Source: Eleusine coracana subsp. coracana (lineage: Eukaryota; Streptophyta; Magnoliopsida; Poales; Poaceae). Taken from it: a stretch of 64,000 bases of DNA. The position numbers and the translations under genes were made by a program. The stretch covers positions 43,602,508 through 43,666,507 of the forward strand of contig CM064426.1 of assembly GCA_032690845.1 (NCBI GenBank), read 5' to 3'. The notes beneath the pieces are model-generated. The model ran no database searches. It was not told where the DNA came from and saw only the letters and a program-made list of their open reading frames with translations. Shown piece by piece: positions 1-13,400 of the stretch (its first letter is position 1; every line of letters starts with the position of its first letter).

Positions 1-2175
1 GTCTATTGAGCATGATGACATTGAGTGAGCAACATGTTTTGATTGTCGTCACAGCTTGGCCCCCGATTGATTGGACTCGCCTTGTCTATACTTTGTTGGT
101 TCCAGCCGGTGATACGGTGTCCAATTAGTATATGACATTGGATGAGTCACTCGGTGACGATATGATGTCTAATGGTAGCCCTATTCTTTGTCCATACTCG
201 ATAATTCTCACCCGTGATACGGTGTCTATCGAGCATGATGATATTAAGTGAGCAACATGTGTTGATTGTCATCACAGCTTGGTCCCCGTTTGATTGGATT
301 CGCCTTGTCTATACTTCGTTATTCTAGCCGATGATATGGTGTTCATTGAGTATATGATATTGGATGAGTCATTAGGCGACGATATGATGTCTCATGGTAG
401 CTCTATTCTTTGTCCATACTCAATAGTTCTTGCCGGTGATACGGTGTCTATCGAGCATGATGACATTGAGTGAGCAACATATTCTGATTGTCGTCATAGC
501 TTGGCCTCCAATTGGTTGGACTCGCCTTGTCTATACTTCACTGTTCTAGCTGGTGATATGGTGTCCATTGAGTATATGATATTGGACGAGTCATTAGGCG
601 ATGATATGATGTCTCATGGTATCTCTATTCTTTGTCGATACTCGATAGTTCTCGCTGGTGATATGGTGTCTATCGAGCATGATGACATTGAAAAAGCATC
701 TCGTAAGGTCTCATCTCATCGATGTCACAGTTTGGCCTAATTGATTGGACTCGCCTTGTCTATACTTCACTGTTCTTGCTGGTGATACAGTGTCCATTGA
801 ATATATGATATTGGACGAGTCATTAGGCGATGATATGATGTCTCATGGTATCTCTATTCTTTGTCGATACTCGATAGTTCTCGCTGGTGATATGGTGTCT
901 ATCGAGCATGATGACATTGAAAAAGCATCTCGTAAGGTCTCATCTCATCGATGTCACAGTTTGGCCTAATTGATTGGACTCGCCTTGTGTTTGCTTCATT
1001 GGTTCTAGCCAGTGATACGGTGTCCAATTAGTATATGACATTGGATGAGTCACTCGGCGATGATATGATGTCTAATGGTAGCTCTATTCTTTGTCCATAC
1101 TCGATAATTCTCGCAGGTGATACGGTGTCTATTGAGCATAATGACATTGAGTGAGCAACATGTTTTTATTGTCGTCACAGCTTGGCCCCCGGTTGATTGG
1201 ACTCGCCTTGTCTATACTTTGTTGTTCTAGCTGGTGATACGGTGTCCATTGAGTATATGATATTGGACGAGTCATAAGGCGATGATATGATGTCTGATGT
1301 GGTAGCTCTATTCTTTGTCCATACTCTATAGTTCTCGCCAGTGATACGGTGTCTATCGAGCATGATGACGTTGAGTGAGCAACATGTTTTGATTGTCGTC
1401 ATAGCTTGTCCCCTGATTGATTAGACTCGCCTTGTCTATACTTTGTTGGTTCTAGCCTGTGATACGGTGTCCAATTAGTATATGACATTGGACGAGTCAC
1501 TCGGCGATGATATGATGTCTAATGATAGCTCTATTCTTTGTCCATATTCGATAGTTCTCACCAGTGATACGGTGTCTATCGAGCATGATGATATTGAGTG
1601 AGCAACATGTTTTGATTGTCATCACAGCTTGGCCCCCGATTGATTGGATTCGCCTTGTCGATATTTCGTTATTGTAGCCGGTGATACGATGTCCATTGAG
1701 TATATGATATTGGACGAGTCATTAGGTGACGATATGAGGTCTCATGGTAGCTCTATTCTTTGTCCATACTCAATAGTTCTCGCCAGTGATACGGTGTCTA
1801 CCGAGCATGATGACATTGAGTGAGCAACATGTTCTGATTGTCGTCATAGCTTGGCCCCCAATTGATTGGACTCGCCTTGTCTATACTTCGATGTTCTAGC
1901 TGGTGATACAGTGTCCATTGAATATATGATATTGGACGAGTCATTAGGTGACGATATGATGTCTCATGGTACATCTATTCTTTGTCCATACTCGATTGTT
2001 CTCGCTGGTGATATGGTGTCTATCGAGCTTGATGACATTGAATTAGCATCTCGTAAGGTCTCATCTCATCGACGTCACAGTTTAGCCCGATTGATTGGAC
2101 TCGCCTTGTGTTTGCTTCATTGGTTCTAGCCAGTGATACGGTGTCCAATTAGTATATGACATTGGACGAGTCACT
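1..2175 (+). repeat. 224-bp tandem satellite, left diverged block
   Basis: Head-to-tail copies of a monomer of about 224 bp, recognised by the recurring anchor attgattggactcgccttg at intervals of about 220-230 bp. Each monomer has an A half (gtgtccattgagtatatg, then a second block ending in tttgtccatactcgatag) and a B half (gtgtctatcgagcatgatg, then cacagcttggcccccgattg). Two kinds of B half occur: the common gagtgagcaacatg type and a variant reading aagcatctcgtaagg. Copies here differ at many positions, more than in the 30.7-55.5 kb block. The recurring open frames, for example at 501-740 and 745-969, start at TTG and look like by-products of the repeat. The block ends at the 5-bp target duplication TCACT of the next insertion. 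Confidence 0.95.
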
Positions 2176-5100
2176 TGTGAAAACCCTATACTGAAATATA
2201 GAGTGTGTCGTATAGGATTGCCTCGGGAGATGATTAACAAAGTAACCATACATAGCATTCACACATGAACATTTATCATTTACACTGATACATCATTAAC
2301 TGCATAATATTACAAGTTCAAGAGTCATAGCGGAATCAAATTTTTTTACATTACAATACATATGTTCTTGGTTCAGATTACATAGATATGCAGAAGCGGA
2401 AATACGACAAAACACGACATTGATATCCTAAGTAAACCATGCCGGCCCTATGGCAAAGGCTCACTCCTCTTGGTTAGGAGAGCTGGGGACTCATTCAATG
2501 GTCCAATGCTAGGGCTCCTCACCTTCCCACACAAACTTGTTACAACAATCATAATATGTAGCTTGAGGAAAACCTGAAAACAACATCATCATAAAGCCTG
2601 AGTATCTAACATACTCCGCAAGACTTACCTGACAATAGTGGTTATCTAAAACCGACTCCTCATATGCAGGGGCTGACCGGCTTATTTGATAATTGCATAA
2701 AAAGTACCTATTAGCCCTATGCTGCAATTTTTATTCTTTAAACCAAGATTTTAATTGCTTGTTGCAGAAAAGTAACTGAGTGAACTTGGCTAGCTGCTAA
2801 GACTTGTAGAAATATAAAGAACAATACAACATAGCAATATGTAGCCATAGAGTAAATTAATTTCAGACTCATAACCAATCCTTTCTACTTAAGATATCAT
2901 TGCCGCTGCTCGAAACAAGAGGTACTTATAACCGCGAGGGGCGACAATTCGAATTGATTTACATCCTACAGGAGAAAACCCAAGTACACGATATACACAT
3001 CATTTAAGAACACGTATGGCCACCATTCACGAGATTGCTATAAAGTCGATTCGGGGTCATCGATCCCGAGTACACATCCTCCCCGCGATATAGTACTTCA
3101 TATCCGAGGCTTAACCCATGCACTCTCCAGCAGTCCTCAACCCGTGCATCCACCGTGCCATTCACATCACCTCTGGATCGATGAGTAATACCGTCCAACA
3201 ATACGGCGCCCAAGCTACTAGGTTTACCAATCCCCATATAAAGTATGCACTTGGTATTGTTCAATACTTGTCCGTGGAGTTGCAACGATAAGTTCGCAAA
3301 TTTTTATCCAAGTTCATACTTCATGTGAATCATAGTTGAATCAAGTGATCCCATAGACTATCGTTGACTCCACTAGTTTAAGCATAGCAGTTACTAATGA
3401 ATAAGGTTTACTAACACCAACTAATCATAGGTCATTGTTTGTTTATGCAAGTGGGTTTCCATCCAAATCCTATACGTAATGCACAATGCGATATCCCTAT
3501 GTTAAGAGTAAACCAAAAATGACTCGCAAATAGATAGGTATGCACTGGGGCTTGCCTTGGGAGTGATCGTGGTTAGAGTCCTCGCTGAAGTTCACTTCAA
3601 ATCCGGTTTGCTCCGGTGTGATCTCCTCGGTCTTGTTCCCTATATGGAAATGAACATGCATGAATAAAAGGAATACACAAGGGCTTATGGAATGTCCTAA
3701 GCAATTATGAAATGCATGCCGTGCTGGTTATGGAAAGGAGCATAGAAACTTTATATTGCAGAATCAAATACTAACATGCATTTCCCTAAACAGTCTCCAA
3801 AAAGTCGACATGCACACTTTTAAAATTAAACCGATCTAGATACACATAAGTAACTTATGAAACATGAGCATATAATGGAGAGTAAGAAGCTTTACTGCAA
3901 ATCAAGATTAATATTCTGTATGAACAGTACCGATATGAATTTATCCCTAATACTAATTATATGCATATATGAGGCAATATTCATATTGAAATTTCCTAAG
4001 TTAATTATCGATTGATCAATTTAACAGCAAAAAACATACTGATGTTGCTCAAAATTTTACAGGGAATTTTATAGGAATGTACAAATGCACAAAGAAGAGG
4101 AATACCAAATTTCATAAATGAATTCCTAATAAAGAATTTATATAAATTCATTTACTAAAAATGGAGATTATGCAATAATACTACAAATATGCATAAAAAT
4201 AGAAATGTGCTTTTGCAGAAAGTTTATAAATGCTATGAGATGCTTACTAAACAAATTTCATGATTTTACCTTTTATATATTTTTACACATGGATTTAATA
4301 CACTTAGCAAGGTTCTAACTTTGGTGGATTAATTTAATTACTTTACTGCATAACTTTGGCTCTCATCTGGTTTTTCTGGTAGAGGAGGATTTTATGAATC
4401 CAATGAAATTAGTTTCACAATTGTAGGACTTTTATTTCTTGAGTTATTGATTTTTGAAGTTTAAACAAAGTTTGTGGCTATTTACAAAATTGCCACTGGC
4501 AATTTGAATTCATCCACAGCGCGCGCGCCTGCATGGCGGTGCACGGTGGCCGGCGCCAGCGAGCTCGGGCCAGCAGCCGATCGGCGGCATGGCTGGGGCT
4601 AACACGCACCCCAAAATGTTCAACACCTCAAGGCGACTCTACGCCTCTGGTTAGGGAGAGGGAGGCACACCGAAGACCTACCGGCGACGAGGGGCAGCGG
4701 CAGAGGGAACTCTGATGGCATCGCGCGACGTGTGCCGAGGGAGAGGGAGGTCGGGGGCTGGTCGGTGAGCTTCACTGATGGCCGGAGATGGTCGGCGTCG
4801 AGGAAGAAGTGGAGGAGGAAGGTTGGAGCATGGCTCCGTCGGCGAGGTGGACAATCCGGTGGCGGCGGCGTTCTGGTCTTCACGAATTCCAGTGACGGCA
4901 CTAACACATAGAGGGAGTAGGTTAGGGTGAGGCTAAAAGGGTGGTTTGCTCATTGATTTGAGAAGAAATGGAGCGACGAGGTGCTGCCTAGCTCTGGTTG
5001 TGGACGGCGGTGACCATGGCGGTCTGAAACAGATCTTTTGTGCTCAAGCTTGCCGGGGAGGGAAAGGGAAACTGCGCCTGGACTTGTGGTTGTTCTGGGA

Positions 5101-5843
5101 GCCGAGGGAAGGATTTGAGAGCAGAGAGGGAGAGAAGTGGCGTGTTGCTACGAGTAGATGCTCTTAAGTGCCGATCGGCGAAAGGGAGAGAGTAGAGGGA
5201 GGGAAGGGAGGTGCGCTGGCGGTCGGTGAGTGGCCTGCCGGTGGGGGTTCTTCCATGTTGGCCGGTGACACAGGGAAAAGCAGGTTGAGCAGGAGTCGGC
5301 ATGGGTAGGAGAGAGGTGGCGATCGGTGACCGGCGGCGGGTACGGCGCTGTCGTTCTGTGAATGGCCAAGGAAAAAGGAAACTTGACCGCCCCCCCCCCC
5401 CCCCTTACTAGAACAATATTCTGCCTTTTGCAATTTTGCCAAGTTTCGTTGCTCCAAACTTCATGCCAATTTTTGTTCAGGTCCAGGAAACTTTGCTTTT
5501 GGGGTAAAGTTGAGATTCTTGCTGGAGAATTTATGTAAAATCCTAGAACAGAGGTGCCTTTCTCTGCATTTAGGGAATTTTTAATGGTATTAAATGATCA
5601 CCAAAAATTCTGATAAAATCCTCAAAATTCACTCTTGGCATGACACTCAAGAATGTGCAAAAATATTGGCACACTTTAATGGAGTTTTGTGATGTTTGTG
5701 AAATGCTATCATTTAGCAAATTCTAGATTTAATTAACTAATTTCCTCCTTTTTCTTTGCCAACTTAATTAATCATATTTTTAATTAGTCCTCAATTAGTA
5801 TTAGGGTCAGATTAATTATCTTTTTGTGACATAGGATGTCACA
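2176..5843 (-). mobile_element. Solo LTR (E1) of a Tekay-like chromovirus
   Basis: A 3668-bp insertion with ends TGTGAAAACC and GATGTCACA, flanked by the direct duplication TCACT at 2171-2175 and 5844-5848. It aligns over its whole length with the 3' LTR at 55498-59007, which adjoins a polypurine tract and a gypsy polyprotein, so it is an LTR and its transcriptional sense is minus. No primer site, polypurine tract or coding region lies inside, so it is a solo LTR left by LTR-LTR recombination. Compared with the 55.5-kb copy it keeps a segment of roughly 75 bp near 3530-3610 and has a different GC-rich stretch near 4510-4590. Open frames inside the GC-rich 4530-5460 part occur on both strands and resemble no protein I know. 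Tekay-type assignment rests on the chromodomain element at 55.5 kb. Confidence 0.9.
5390..5404 (+). repeat. C homopolymer, 15 bp
   Basis: Uninterrupted run of 15 C inside the solo LTR. The homologous position in the LTR at 55498-59007 (58544-58554) has 11 C, so the tract has changed length since the two LTR copies separated. Confidence 0.9.
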
Positions 5844-6276
5844 TCACTCAGCGACGATATGATGTCTAATGGTAGCTCAATTCTTTGTCCATACTCGATA
5901 GTTCTCGCCGGTGATACGGTGTCTATCGAGCATGATGACATTGAGTGACCAACATGATTTGATCGTCATCATAGCTTGGCCCCCGATTGATTGGACTCGC
6001 CTTGTCTATACTTCGTTGGTTCCAGCTGATGATACGGTGTCCAATTAGTATATGACATTGGACGAGTCACTTGGTGACGATATGATGTCTAATGGTAGCT
6101 CTATTCTTTGTCCATACTCGATAATTCTTGCCGGTGATATGGTGTCTATCGAGCATGATGACATTGAGTGAGCAACATGTTTTGATTGTCGTCACAGCTT
6201 GGCCCCCGATTGATTGGATTCACCTTGTCTATAATTTGTTATTCTAACCGGTGATACAGTGTCCATTGAGTATATG
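5844..6276 (+). repeat. 224-bp satellite, two-monomer fragment between insertions
   Basis: About 433 bp of the same satellite. It resumes in an A half right after the TCACT duplication of E1 and stops at gagtATATG, the target duplication of E2. Orientation is the same as in every other block. Confidence 0.95.
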
Positions 6277-9200
6277 TGTCACACTCGGTTCCAACGACCA
6301 AAACCAAATGCATCTTTATGCGTGCCCAGGATCAAGTTTTCTCGCACACATGACAATTATTGTGATAAAAGAACAATATTTTTATTAAATCGATAACATA
6401 ATTACAAGAGTGACTTGTAGGTCAAAAGAAAAAGATTACATTGCAGCGGAATAAACTAAGCGTTTGCGTCCTTCAGCTCCCACAGGAAGTCGACTGAAAG
6501 ACTGCATGCCTAGACTCCTCCATCGTCTTCATAGTTGTTCCTTCATTCTCCTGTAGCTGAGCAGCAATGTGGTATATAGCAAGGGTGAGTACGTGTCGTA
6601 CTCAGCAAGTGGGGGAAAAGATGACATGGGGCTAAAGACAAGGAAGGCTTAATGGGGTTTATAGCATGAGCTTTTAACTCCATAAAGCATCCTAATTACT
6701 AGGTGGGGTCATCCCAACTCTCAACCCTCATGGTACTATCCAATCCAAGTCCGAACCATCCAACCATTCCAACCCATAACCAACTAATCTTGTGAGGATT
6801 CCAGGCCGCTCTTGACCGTGAGCACGACTATTATGATAGTTTGACACTCTGTAGAGTTTGTACCACTTTACCCACAAGTCGTGATTTCGTCCCCTGTTGC
6901 CAGGTGGACTAATGCCTCCATGTTGCCATGCCGGCCAAGCACTATCATACTTCCTTAGGTGTGCGGCCAGGAGATCACTACGAGGCTTTTACAAAGGGTC
7001 TCCCAGTACATGCTAGCCACTAAGGTTCCACTCCTATCCATAAGTGATAGCCCATCAACAAGCAGCTCATCACCCCAGGAGCCCCCTCTTGAGCCATTCG
7101 GATACAAGGACAGTCCTCTTGACTTCCATTCCCCGCTCCACCAAAATGCTGCACCGACACTGGAAGAACTCCTAATTAATCAGCCAAGCTGTTCCATAGC
7201 AGCCTTGTGATGGCACTGTTGTCCTGGGTAACCGCTCCAAGAGCCAGTTCCTAGGATCTACAACAAGTCTTCCACCACTAACCATGTGCCCATGGCACCA
7301 CATCCATTCCATCCGGCTTGCATAGATCCCTAAGTCCATGTTGCTAATAGAAATTACCATTCCATCCATGAAGTGACACTATTCATTAATCAAGGTTAAT
7401 ATTAACCCAACATCCCACAAGCAACCTAAGCATTATCTACCCACAACCAACCAACTAGTTCAAGGCGACAAGGAAACGGATAAAGCAATACTAGGGAAAC
7501 CCTAACAATAGGTACCCATTTAATTGACACAAGCATGTATTTCTACAATAAATATTATAATAGGTACAAGATGCATCAAGGACACTTGCCGTGAAATATG
7601 TTGCTGCTCTATGACTACCGATTGTCTGACTTTGTCTTCACGATTCCTTCTCCTACTTTCAAGCGCACACCTATTCACACACATCAATAACAAACATACA
7701 TGCTAAGGATAATATGCAACAATAGGTGCTAATCACGAGATATGAAGCGGGGAACAAGGAGCTCACCAAGGTTTATGCAATGTGGAAAGCCCCGATGCCA
7801 CAAGTAATGGTGCAAGGTGGATAATAACATGACATCGAGTGGTGATGTCGGCATCGACGGATTCTCAATGATATGATCATGGCATCAGGTAGAACATGTA
7901 GTGGTGAGTTTAGGGGTATGGTTTGTTTCAGATGGGTTCAAATGAAGCGACGGAAAATCGATTACAATTACTGTCGAGATTTCAGGAGTGGCAGAATAGA
8001 CATCCATTCAGAGACAGGTGCGTTCCTAAAGATTGGCTCTAGTAATCAAGGAAATAAGTTAACAAACATATGGACATATATCAGGAACACGATGTGGATA
8101 TCATGAATTGGATAGAAATCGAACTGAAAAGGGTATCAAGTGGTTGGACCATGGTAAACCTGTTCAGTGATAGTTGATACATCATTTGCGTTCCTAGGTG
8201 AATGGTGTTTGATCTTGGTGGATCCTTTGGTGGATGTTGAAAGGACTTGTGGGAACACGCCATAGTATTGTCCCTGCATCTGAAAGATCAGAGAATAGGA
8301 TACAATCTCTTGGGACTTCCGGTTGTGTGCGCTGAACACGACTAGAACAGAGAGTGGTGTCATTGTGCAGATACGATGACAAAGACGCGCTCGTTCCCGT
8401 AGATAGGCTGGTGATCTGAAGGAAATACTTGAACATAAATATGTGCTGTTGTCAGGAACATGGTAGGGACAAGGTGATTTCATCAAGAGCTCACCTGAAT
8501 GAGAGATCAAGTGGCTGGATCGTGATGAGGTCGTGCAGCGGCAGATCAAATGCCAGACGTGTTCCTAGAGGTTTTAGGACAGATCTTCACAAAGCTTCTT
8601 GTGGAGACGTCCTTGGTTTCCTGGAACACATAATGGTTTGAAGTTTGTATCATGGACAGATCACAATTGAGAGGGAATGGAGTGGAATTACCGATGCGCG
8701 TGCTGGTGGCGTCCAGAATTGAGAGCAGTCGCCATTCAAAACATGATCCTACTTGCATCACTGCTCCAATTGGGTTGAATTTGGGATATGTTGTAGAGTA
8801 CATAGTGGATCACTCTCTGTAGAAATTTGGGCGCATTTCATTGGGTAGATCATCGGGAACGTGGATGGAAATCAGAGGCGTTATGGCTGAACAGGGATAT
8901 GAACAGAGATGAACTTGACACTAATGGTTGGGAATGAAGGGGAAAGGGCAAGGGATTTCTTTAGCCAGCAAAAGGGGCGTCCTGGTGTGACTTAGGTGGA
9001 CTAGGGAGGGGAGAGGAAAGGGTAGGGAAGGGAGGAGAGGGGACAAGAGGCAAGTAAAACTGCCAGCCATAAATGGTTCGAGTTATGGCCACTATAGTTG
9101 ACGTTTCTTTCCCCAAAAGTGAGAATTGATGGGGAACATAGTTATAATATGGTTTTGATGATAAACCAACGTGGGTGCAGGTTTATGATGATCAAGGTAT

Positions 9201-9788
9201 GGTAGTTTTGTCGTATCTACTTATGAAAATTAAAGGGACTCAAGTGACCACTCAGTTTAGATGGCTAATGGGCATGCAAGTGCTGATTTATGGTGTTATA
9301 TTCAGAGCTTGGGACGTCCATCAAAGGGAAACAAGAGAGAGAGGAGTGGATGACTAGGAAGAGGAAAGGTTTGATGGGTTGTGGGCATGTTGGGCTCAAA
9401 TTTTTGTGTGCTGGCAAGCTAGGCATGCTCCATCTATCTGAGAGAAGGGAGGTTAGATTAGTCTAGGTAATTAGATGAGATCATATGAATGGTATATTTC
9501 AAGAATAGAATATGGCTGCGGGTTGACATAAAGATTTGCATGCCAAATAGAGGGAAAGACGATTTTGCTTCATGACTTTTTAGAGAATGAAGAACAATAT
9601 AGGAATTATAAGGAAGTGCAAAGAAGAGAGATCGAGAACTATGTCTGGGATTGAGCAATGATAAGGTTATAAAGAAAATTATATTTGATGATGAATCAAG
9701 GGCAACAATATGATAAAATTAGGAGAATTATGTGTTTTCAGTGTTGAAAAGGCTCACACCTCGAATTTGGAAAATACGAGATGTGACA
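6277..9788 (-). repeat. E2 3' LTR
   Basis: About 3.5 kb between TGTCACACTC and GATGTGACA, directly next to a polypurine tract. Its left half shares long recognisable segments with the solo LTR at 27323-30690, for example cgtgcccaggatcaagtt, gagtacatgtcgtactca-type sequence and the block around tgaccgtgagcacg. The right half, which is the U3 side on the minus strand, does not match that LTR by eye. No open frame resembles a known protein. The open frame at 8136-8549 has no recognisable domain. Confidence 0.75.
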
Positions 9789-9812
9789 AACTACGCCCCT
9801 TAAAAGGAATCT
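9789..9812 (-). other. E2 polypurine-tract region
   Basis: On the minus strand the sequence reads CCTTTTAAGGGGCGTAG just before the LTR start TGTCACATC. The same arrangement, CTTTTAAGGGGGTGTGC before TGTGACATC, adjoins the 3' LTR of E6. This is the primer site for plus-strand synthesis in LTR retrotransposons and fixes the element's orientation. Confidence 0.7.
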
Positions 9813-10406
9813 CGTGTCGAGATTCAGAGAAGCTAGGATTTAAGAGATTGAACATAGAAGATAACAATTTAGGAGGATCAAAAGGAATTGATGGGAAAGA
9901 CAATGAATGAGAAGTGAAGAATTATTAACCTAGAAATAGGACCACACTATATGCATCAAAGATTGTAGATAAGGTTCAGGGATAAAATTTGACCAAGGAA
10001 GGATAGGCTCAAACAGCCTAAAACAATCAGAACACACAATCACTCATTACTCTTCAAACAATAGTCTCCGCTGACATCCATTGCTTTGTATCTTGTTGTG
10101 GCTGAAGTACTTCACTTCTCTTATTGAAAGTCTTTAGCGCCTTGTCTTATTGCTCTTGTTGTCGTGATGATGACCTTCATGGTGGTGACTTGATCAAACC
10201 GAAACAAGTTTTGGAGTCAACATAAAAAATATTAATAACCTAAATTAATTTGTTTAATTTAGAAAATAGCACTTTTACCCAAAATAAATTATAAAGCTCT
10301 AATTATCTAATTAATTTAAAATAAAATTGTAATCTATTATAAAAAAAATGTTGAAGTTTAGTGGAGTTGGGTCACAAACCAAAATTTGAAATTTTAGGAT
10401 GTGACA
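9813..10406 (-). other. E2 interior scrap and probable truncated 5' LTR
   Basis: AT-rich, about 590 bp, with no open frame that resembles gag, protease, polymerase or integrase. The last 190 bp or so, read from 10406 on the minus strand, start with TGTCACATC and an AT-rich stretch resembling the start of the LTR at 9788, but similarity fades quickly. The boundary between interior and LTR remnant cannot be placed by eye. Confidence 0.45.
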
Positions 10407-13400
10407 ATATGATATTGGACGAGTCATTAGGTGACGATATGATGTCTCATGGTTGCTCTATTCTTTGTCCATACTTGATAGTTCTCGCCGGTCATACGGT
10501 GTCTATCGAGCATGATGACATTGAGTGAGCAACATGTTCTGATAGTCATCACAACTTTGTCCCCGATTGATTGGACTCGCCTTGTCTATACTTCGTTGTT
10601 CTAGCCGGTGGTACGGAGTCCATTGAGTATATGATATTGGACGAGTCATTAGGCGATGATATGATGTCTCATGGTACCTCTATTCTTTTTCCATACTCAA
10701 TAGTTCTCACTGGTGATATGGTTTCTATCGAGCATGATGACACTGAATAAGCATCTTGTAAGGTCTCATCTCATCGACGTCACAGTTTGGCCTGATTGAT
10801 TGGACTCGCCTTGTGTTTGCTTTATTGGTTCTAGCCGATAATACGGTATCCAATTAGTATATGACATTGGACGAGTCACTAGGCGATGATATGATGTCTC
10901 ATGGTAGCTCTATTCTTTGTCTAGACTCGATAGTTCTCGCCGTTGATACGGTGTCTATCGAGCATGATGACATTGAGTGAGATACATTTCTAATTGTTGT
11001 CACAGCTTGGCACCCGTTTGAGTGGACTCGCCTTATCTATACTTTGTTGTTGTAGCCCGTGAGACGGTGTCCATTGAGTATATGATATTGGACGAGTCAT
11101 TAGGTGATGATATGATGTCTCGTCGTAGCTCTATTTTTTGTCCATACTCGATAGTTCTCGCCGGTGATACGGTGTCTATCGAGCATGATGACATTGAGTG
11201 AGCAACATGTTTTGATCATCATCACAGCTTGGCCCCCGATTGATTGGACTCGCCTTGTCTATACTTCGTTGGTTCCAGCCGATGATACCGTGTCCAATTA
11301 GTATATGACATTGAACGAGTCACTTGGCGACGATATGATGTCTAATGGTAGCTCTATTCTTTGTCCATACTCGATAATTCTTGCCAGTGATACGGTGTCT
11401 ATCGAGCATGATGACATTGAGTGAGCAACATGTTTTGATTGTTGTCACAGCTTGGCCCCCGATTGATTGAACTCGCCTTGTCTATAATTTATTATTCTAG
11501 CCGGTGATACGGTGTCCATTGAGTATATGATATTGGACGAGTCATTAGGTGATGATATGATGTCTCATGGTTGCTCTATTCTTTGTCCATACTCGATAGT
11601 TCTTGCCGGTGATACGGTGTCTATCGAGCATGATGACATTGAGTGAGCAACATGTTCTGATTGTCATCACAACTTTGTCCCCGATTGATTGGACTCGCCT
11701 TGTCTATACTTGGTTGTTCTAGCCGGTCCATTGAGTATATGATAATGGACGAGTCATTATGTGATGATACGATGTCTCATGGTAGCTCTATTCTTTATCC
11801 ATACTCCATAGTTCTCGCTAGTGATACGGTGTCTATCGAGCATGATGACATTGAATTAGCATCTCGTAAGGCCTCATTTCATCAACGTCACAATTTGACC
11901 CAATTGATTGGACTCGCCTTGTGTTTGCTTCGTTGGTTCTAGCCGGTGATACGGTGTCCAATTGGTATATGACATTGGATGAGTCACTCGGCGATGATAT
12001 GGTGTCTATCGAGCATAATGACATGTTTTGATTGTCGTCACAGCTTGGCCCCCGATTGATTGGACTCACTTTGTCTATACTTTGTTGGTTCCAGCAGGTG
12101 ATACGGTGTCCAATTAGTATATGACATTGGATGAGTCACTCGGCGCGATATGATGTCTAATGGTAGCTCTATTCTTTGTCCATACTTGATAATTCTCGCA
12201 GGTGATACGGTGTCTATCGAGCATGATGACATTGAGTGAGCAACATGTTTTGATTGTCGTCATAGCTTGGACCCCGATTGATTGGACTCGCCTTGTCTAT
12301 ACTTAGTTATTCTAGCCGGTGATATGGTGTCCATTGTGTATATGATATTGGACGAGTCAATAGGCGATGATATGATGTCTCTTGGTACCTCTATTCTTTT
12401 TCCATACTCGATAGTTCTCGTTGGTGATATGGTGTCTATCGACCATGATGACATTGAATAAGCATCTCATAAGGTCTCACCTCATCGATGTCATAGTTTG
12501 GCCCGATTGATTGGACTTGCCTTGTGTTTGCTTCGTTCGTTCTAGCCAGTAATACGGTGTCCAATTAGTATATGATATTAGGTGACGATATGATGTCTCA
12601 TGGTTGCTCTATTCTTTGTCCATACTCGATAGTTCTTACCGGTGATATGGAGTATATCAAGCATGATGGCATTGAGTGAGCAACATGATCTGATTGTCAT
12701 CACAACTTGGTCCCCGATTGATTGGACTCGCCTTGTCTATACTTCGTTGTTCTAGCCGATGATATGGTGCCCATTGAGTATATGATATTAGACGAGTCAT
12801 TACGCGATGATATGATGTCTCATGGTAGCTCTATTCTTTGTCCATACTCGATAGTTCTCGCTAGTGATATGGTGTGTATCGAGCATGATGACATCGAATA
12901 AGCATCTCGTAAGGCCTCATCTCATCGACATCACAGTTTGACCCAATTGATTGGACTCACTTTGTGTTTGCTTCTTTGGTTCTAGCCGGTGATACGGTGT
13001 CCAATTAGTATATGACATTGGACGAGTCACTCGGCGATGATATGATGTCTAACGGTAGCTCTAATCTTTGTCCATACTCGATAATTCTCACCGATGATAC
13101 GGTGTCTATCGAGCATAATGACATTGAGTGAGCAACATGTTTTGTTTGTCATCACAGCATGGCCCCCGATTGATTGGACTCGCCATGTTCTATACTTCGT
13201 TGGTTCCAGCCAGTGATACGGTGTCTAAGTAGTATATGACATTGGACGAGTCACTCGGCGATGATATGATGTCTAATGGTAGCTCTGTTCTTTGTCCAAA
13301 CTCGATAATTCTTGCCGGTGATACGGTGTCTATCGAGCATGATGACATTGAGTGAGCAACATGTTTTGATTGTCATCACAGGTTGGCCCCCGATTTGTTG

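Larger units (their letters stand above)
6277..10406 (-). mobile_element. Internally deleted Ty3/gypsy element (E2)
   Basis: A 4130-bp insertion with termini TGTCACACTC and GGATGTGACA, flanked by the duplication ATATG at 6272-6276 and 10407-10411, so both outer ends are original. The left 3.5 kb is a full LTR. It is followed by a polypurine-tract region almost the same as that of E6, which sets the element on the minus strand. Only about 620 bp lies between this LTR and the right terminus; no gag or pol is visible. The right end, read on the minus strand, begins TGTCACATCC like an LTR start, so the simplest reading is a 3' LTR, a scrap of 3' interior and the first part of a truncated 5' LTR. 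The alternative is a 4.1-kb solo LTR containing a polypurine-like motif by chance. Confidence 0.75.

Noticed and set aside
4533..5457. Several open frames of 60-104 codons in the GC-rich part of the E1 LTR.
   Set aside because: The homologous part of the E6 LTR does not preserve the same frames, and indels between the copies are not in multiples of three. Non-coding LTR sequence.
8136..8549. 137-codon open frame on the minus strand within the E2 LTR.
   Set aside because: No recognisable motif, and it lies wholly inside LTR sequence.
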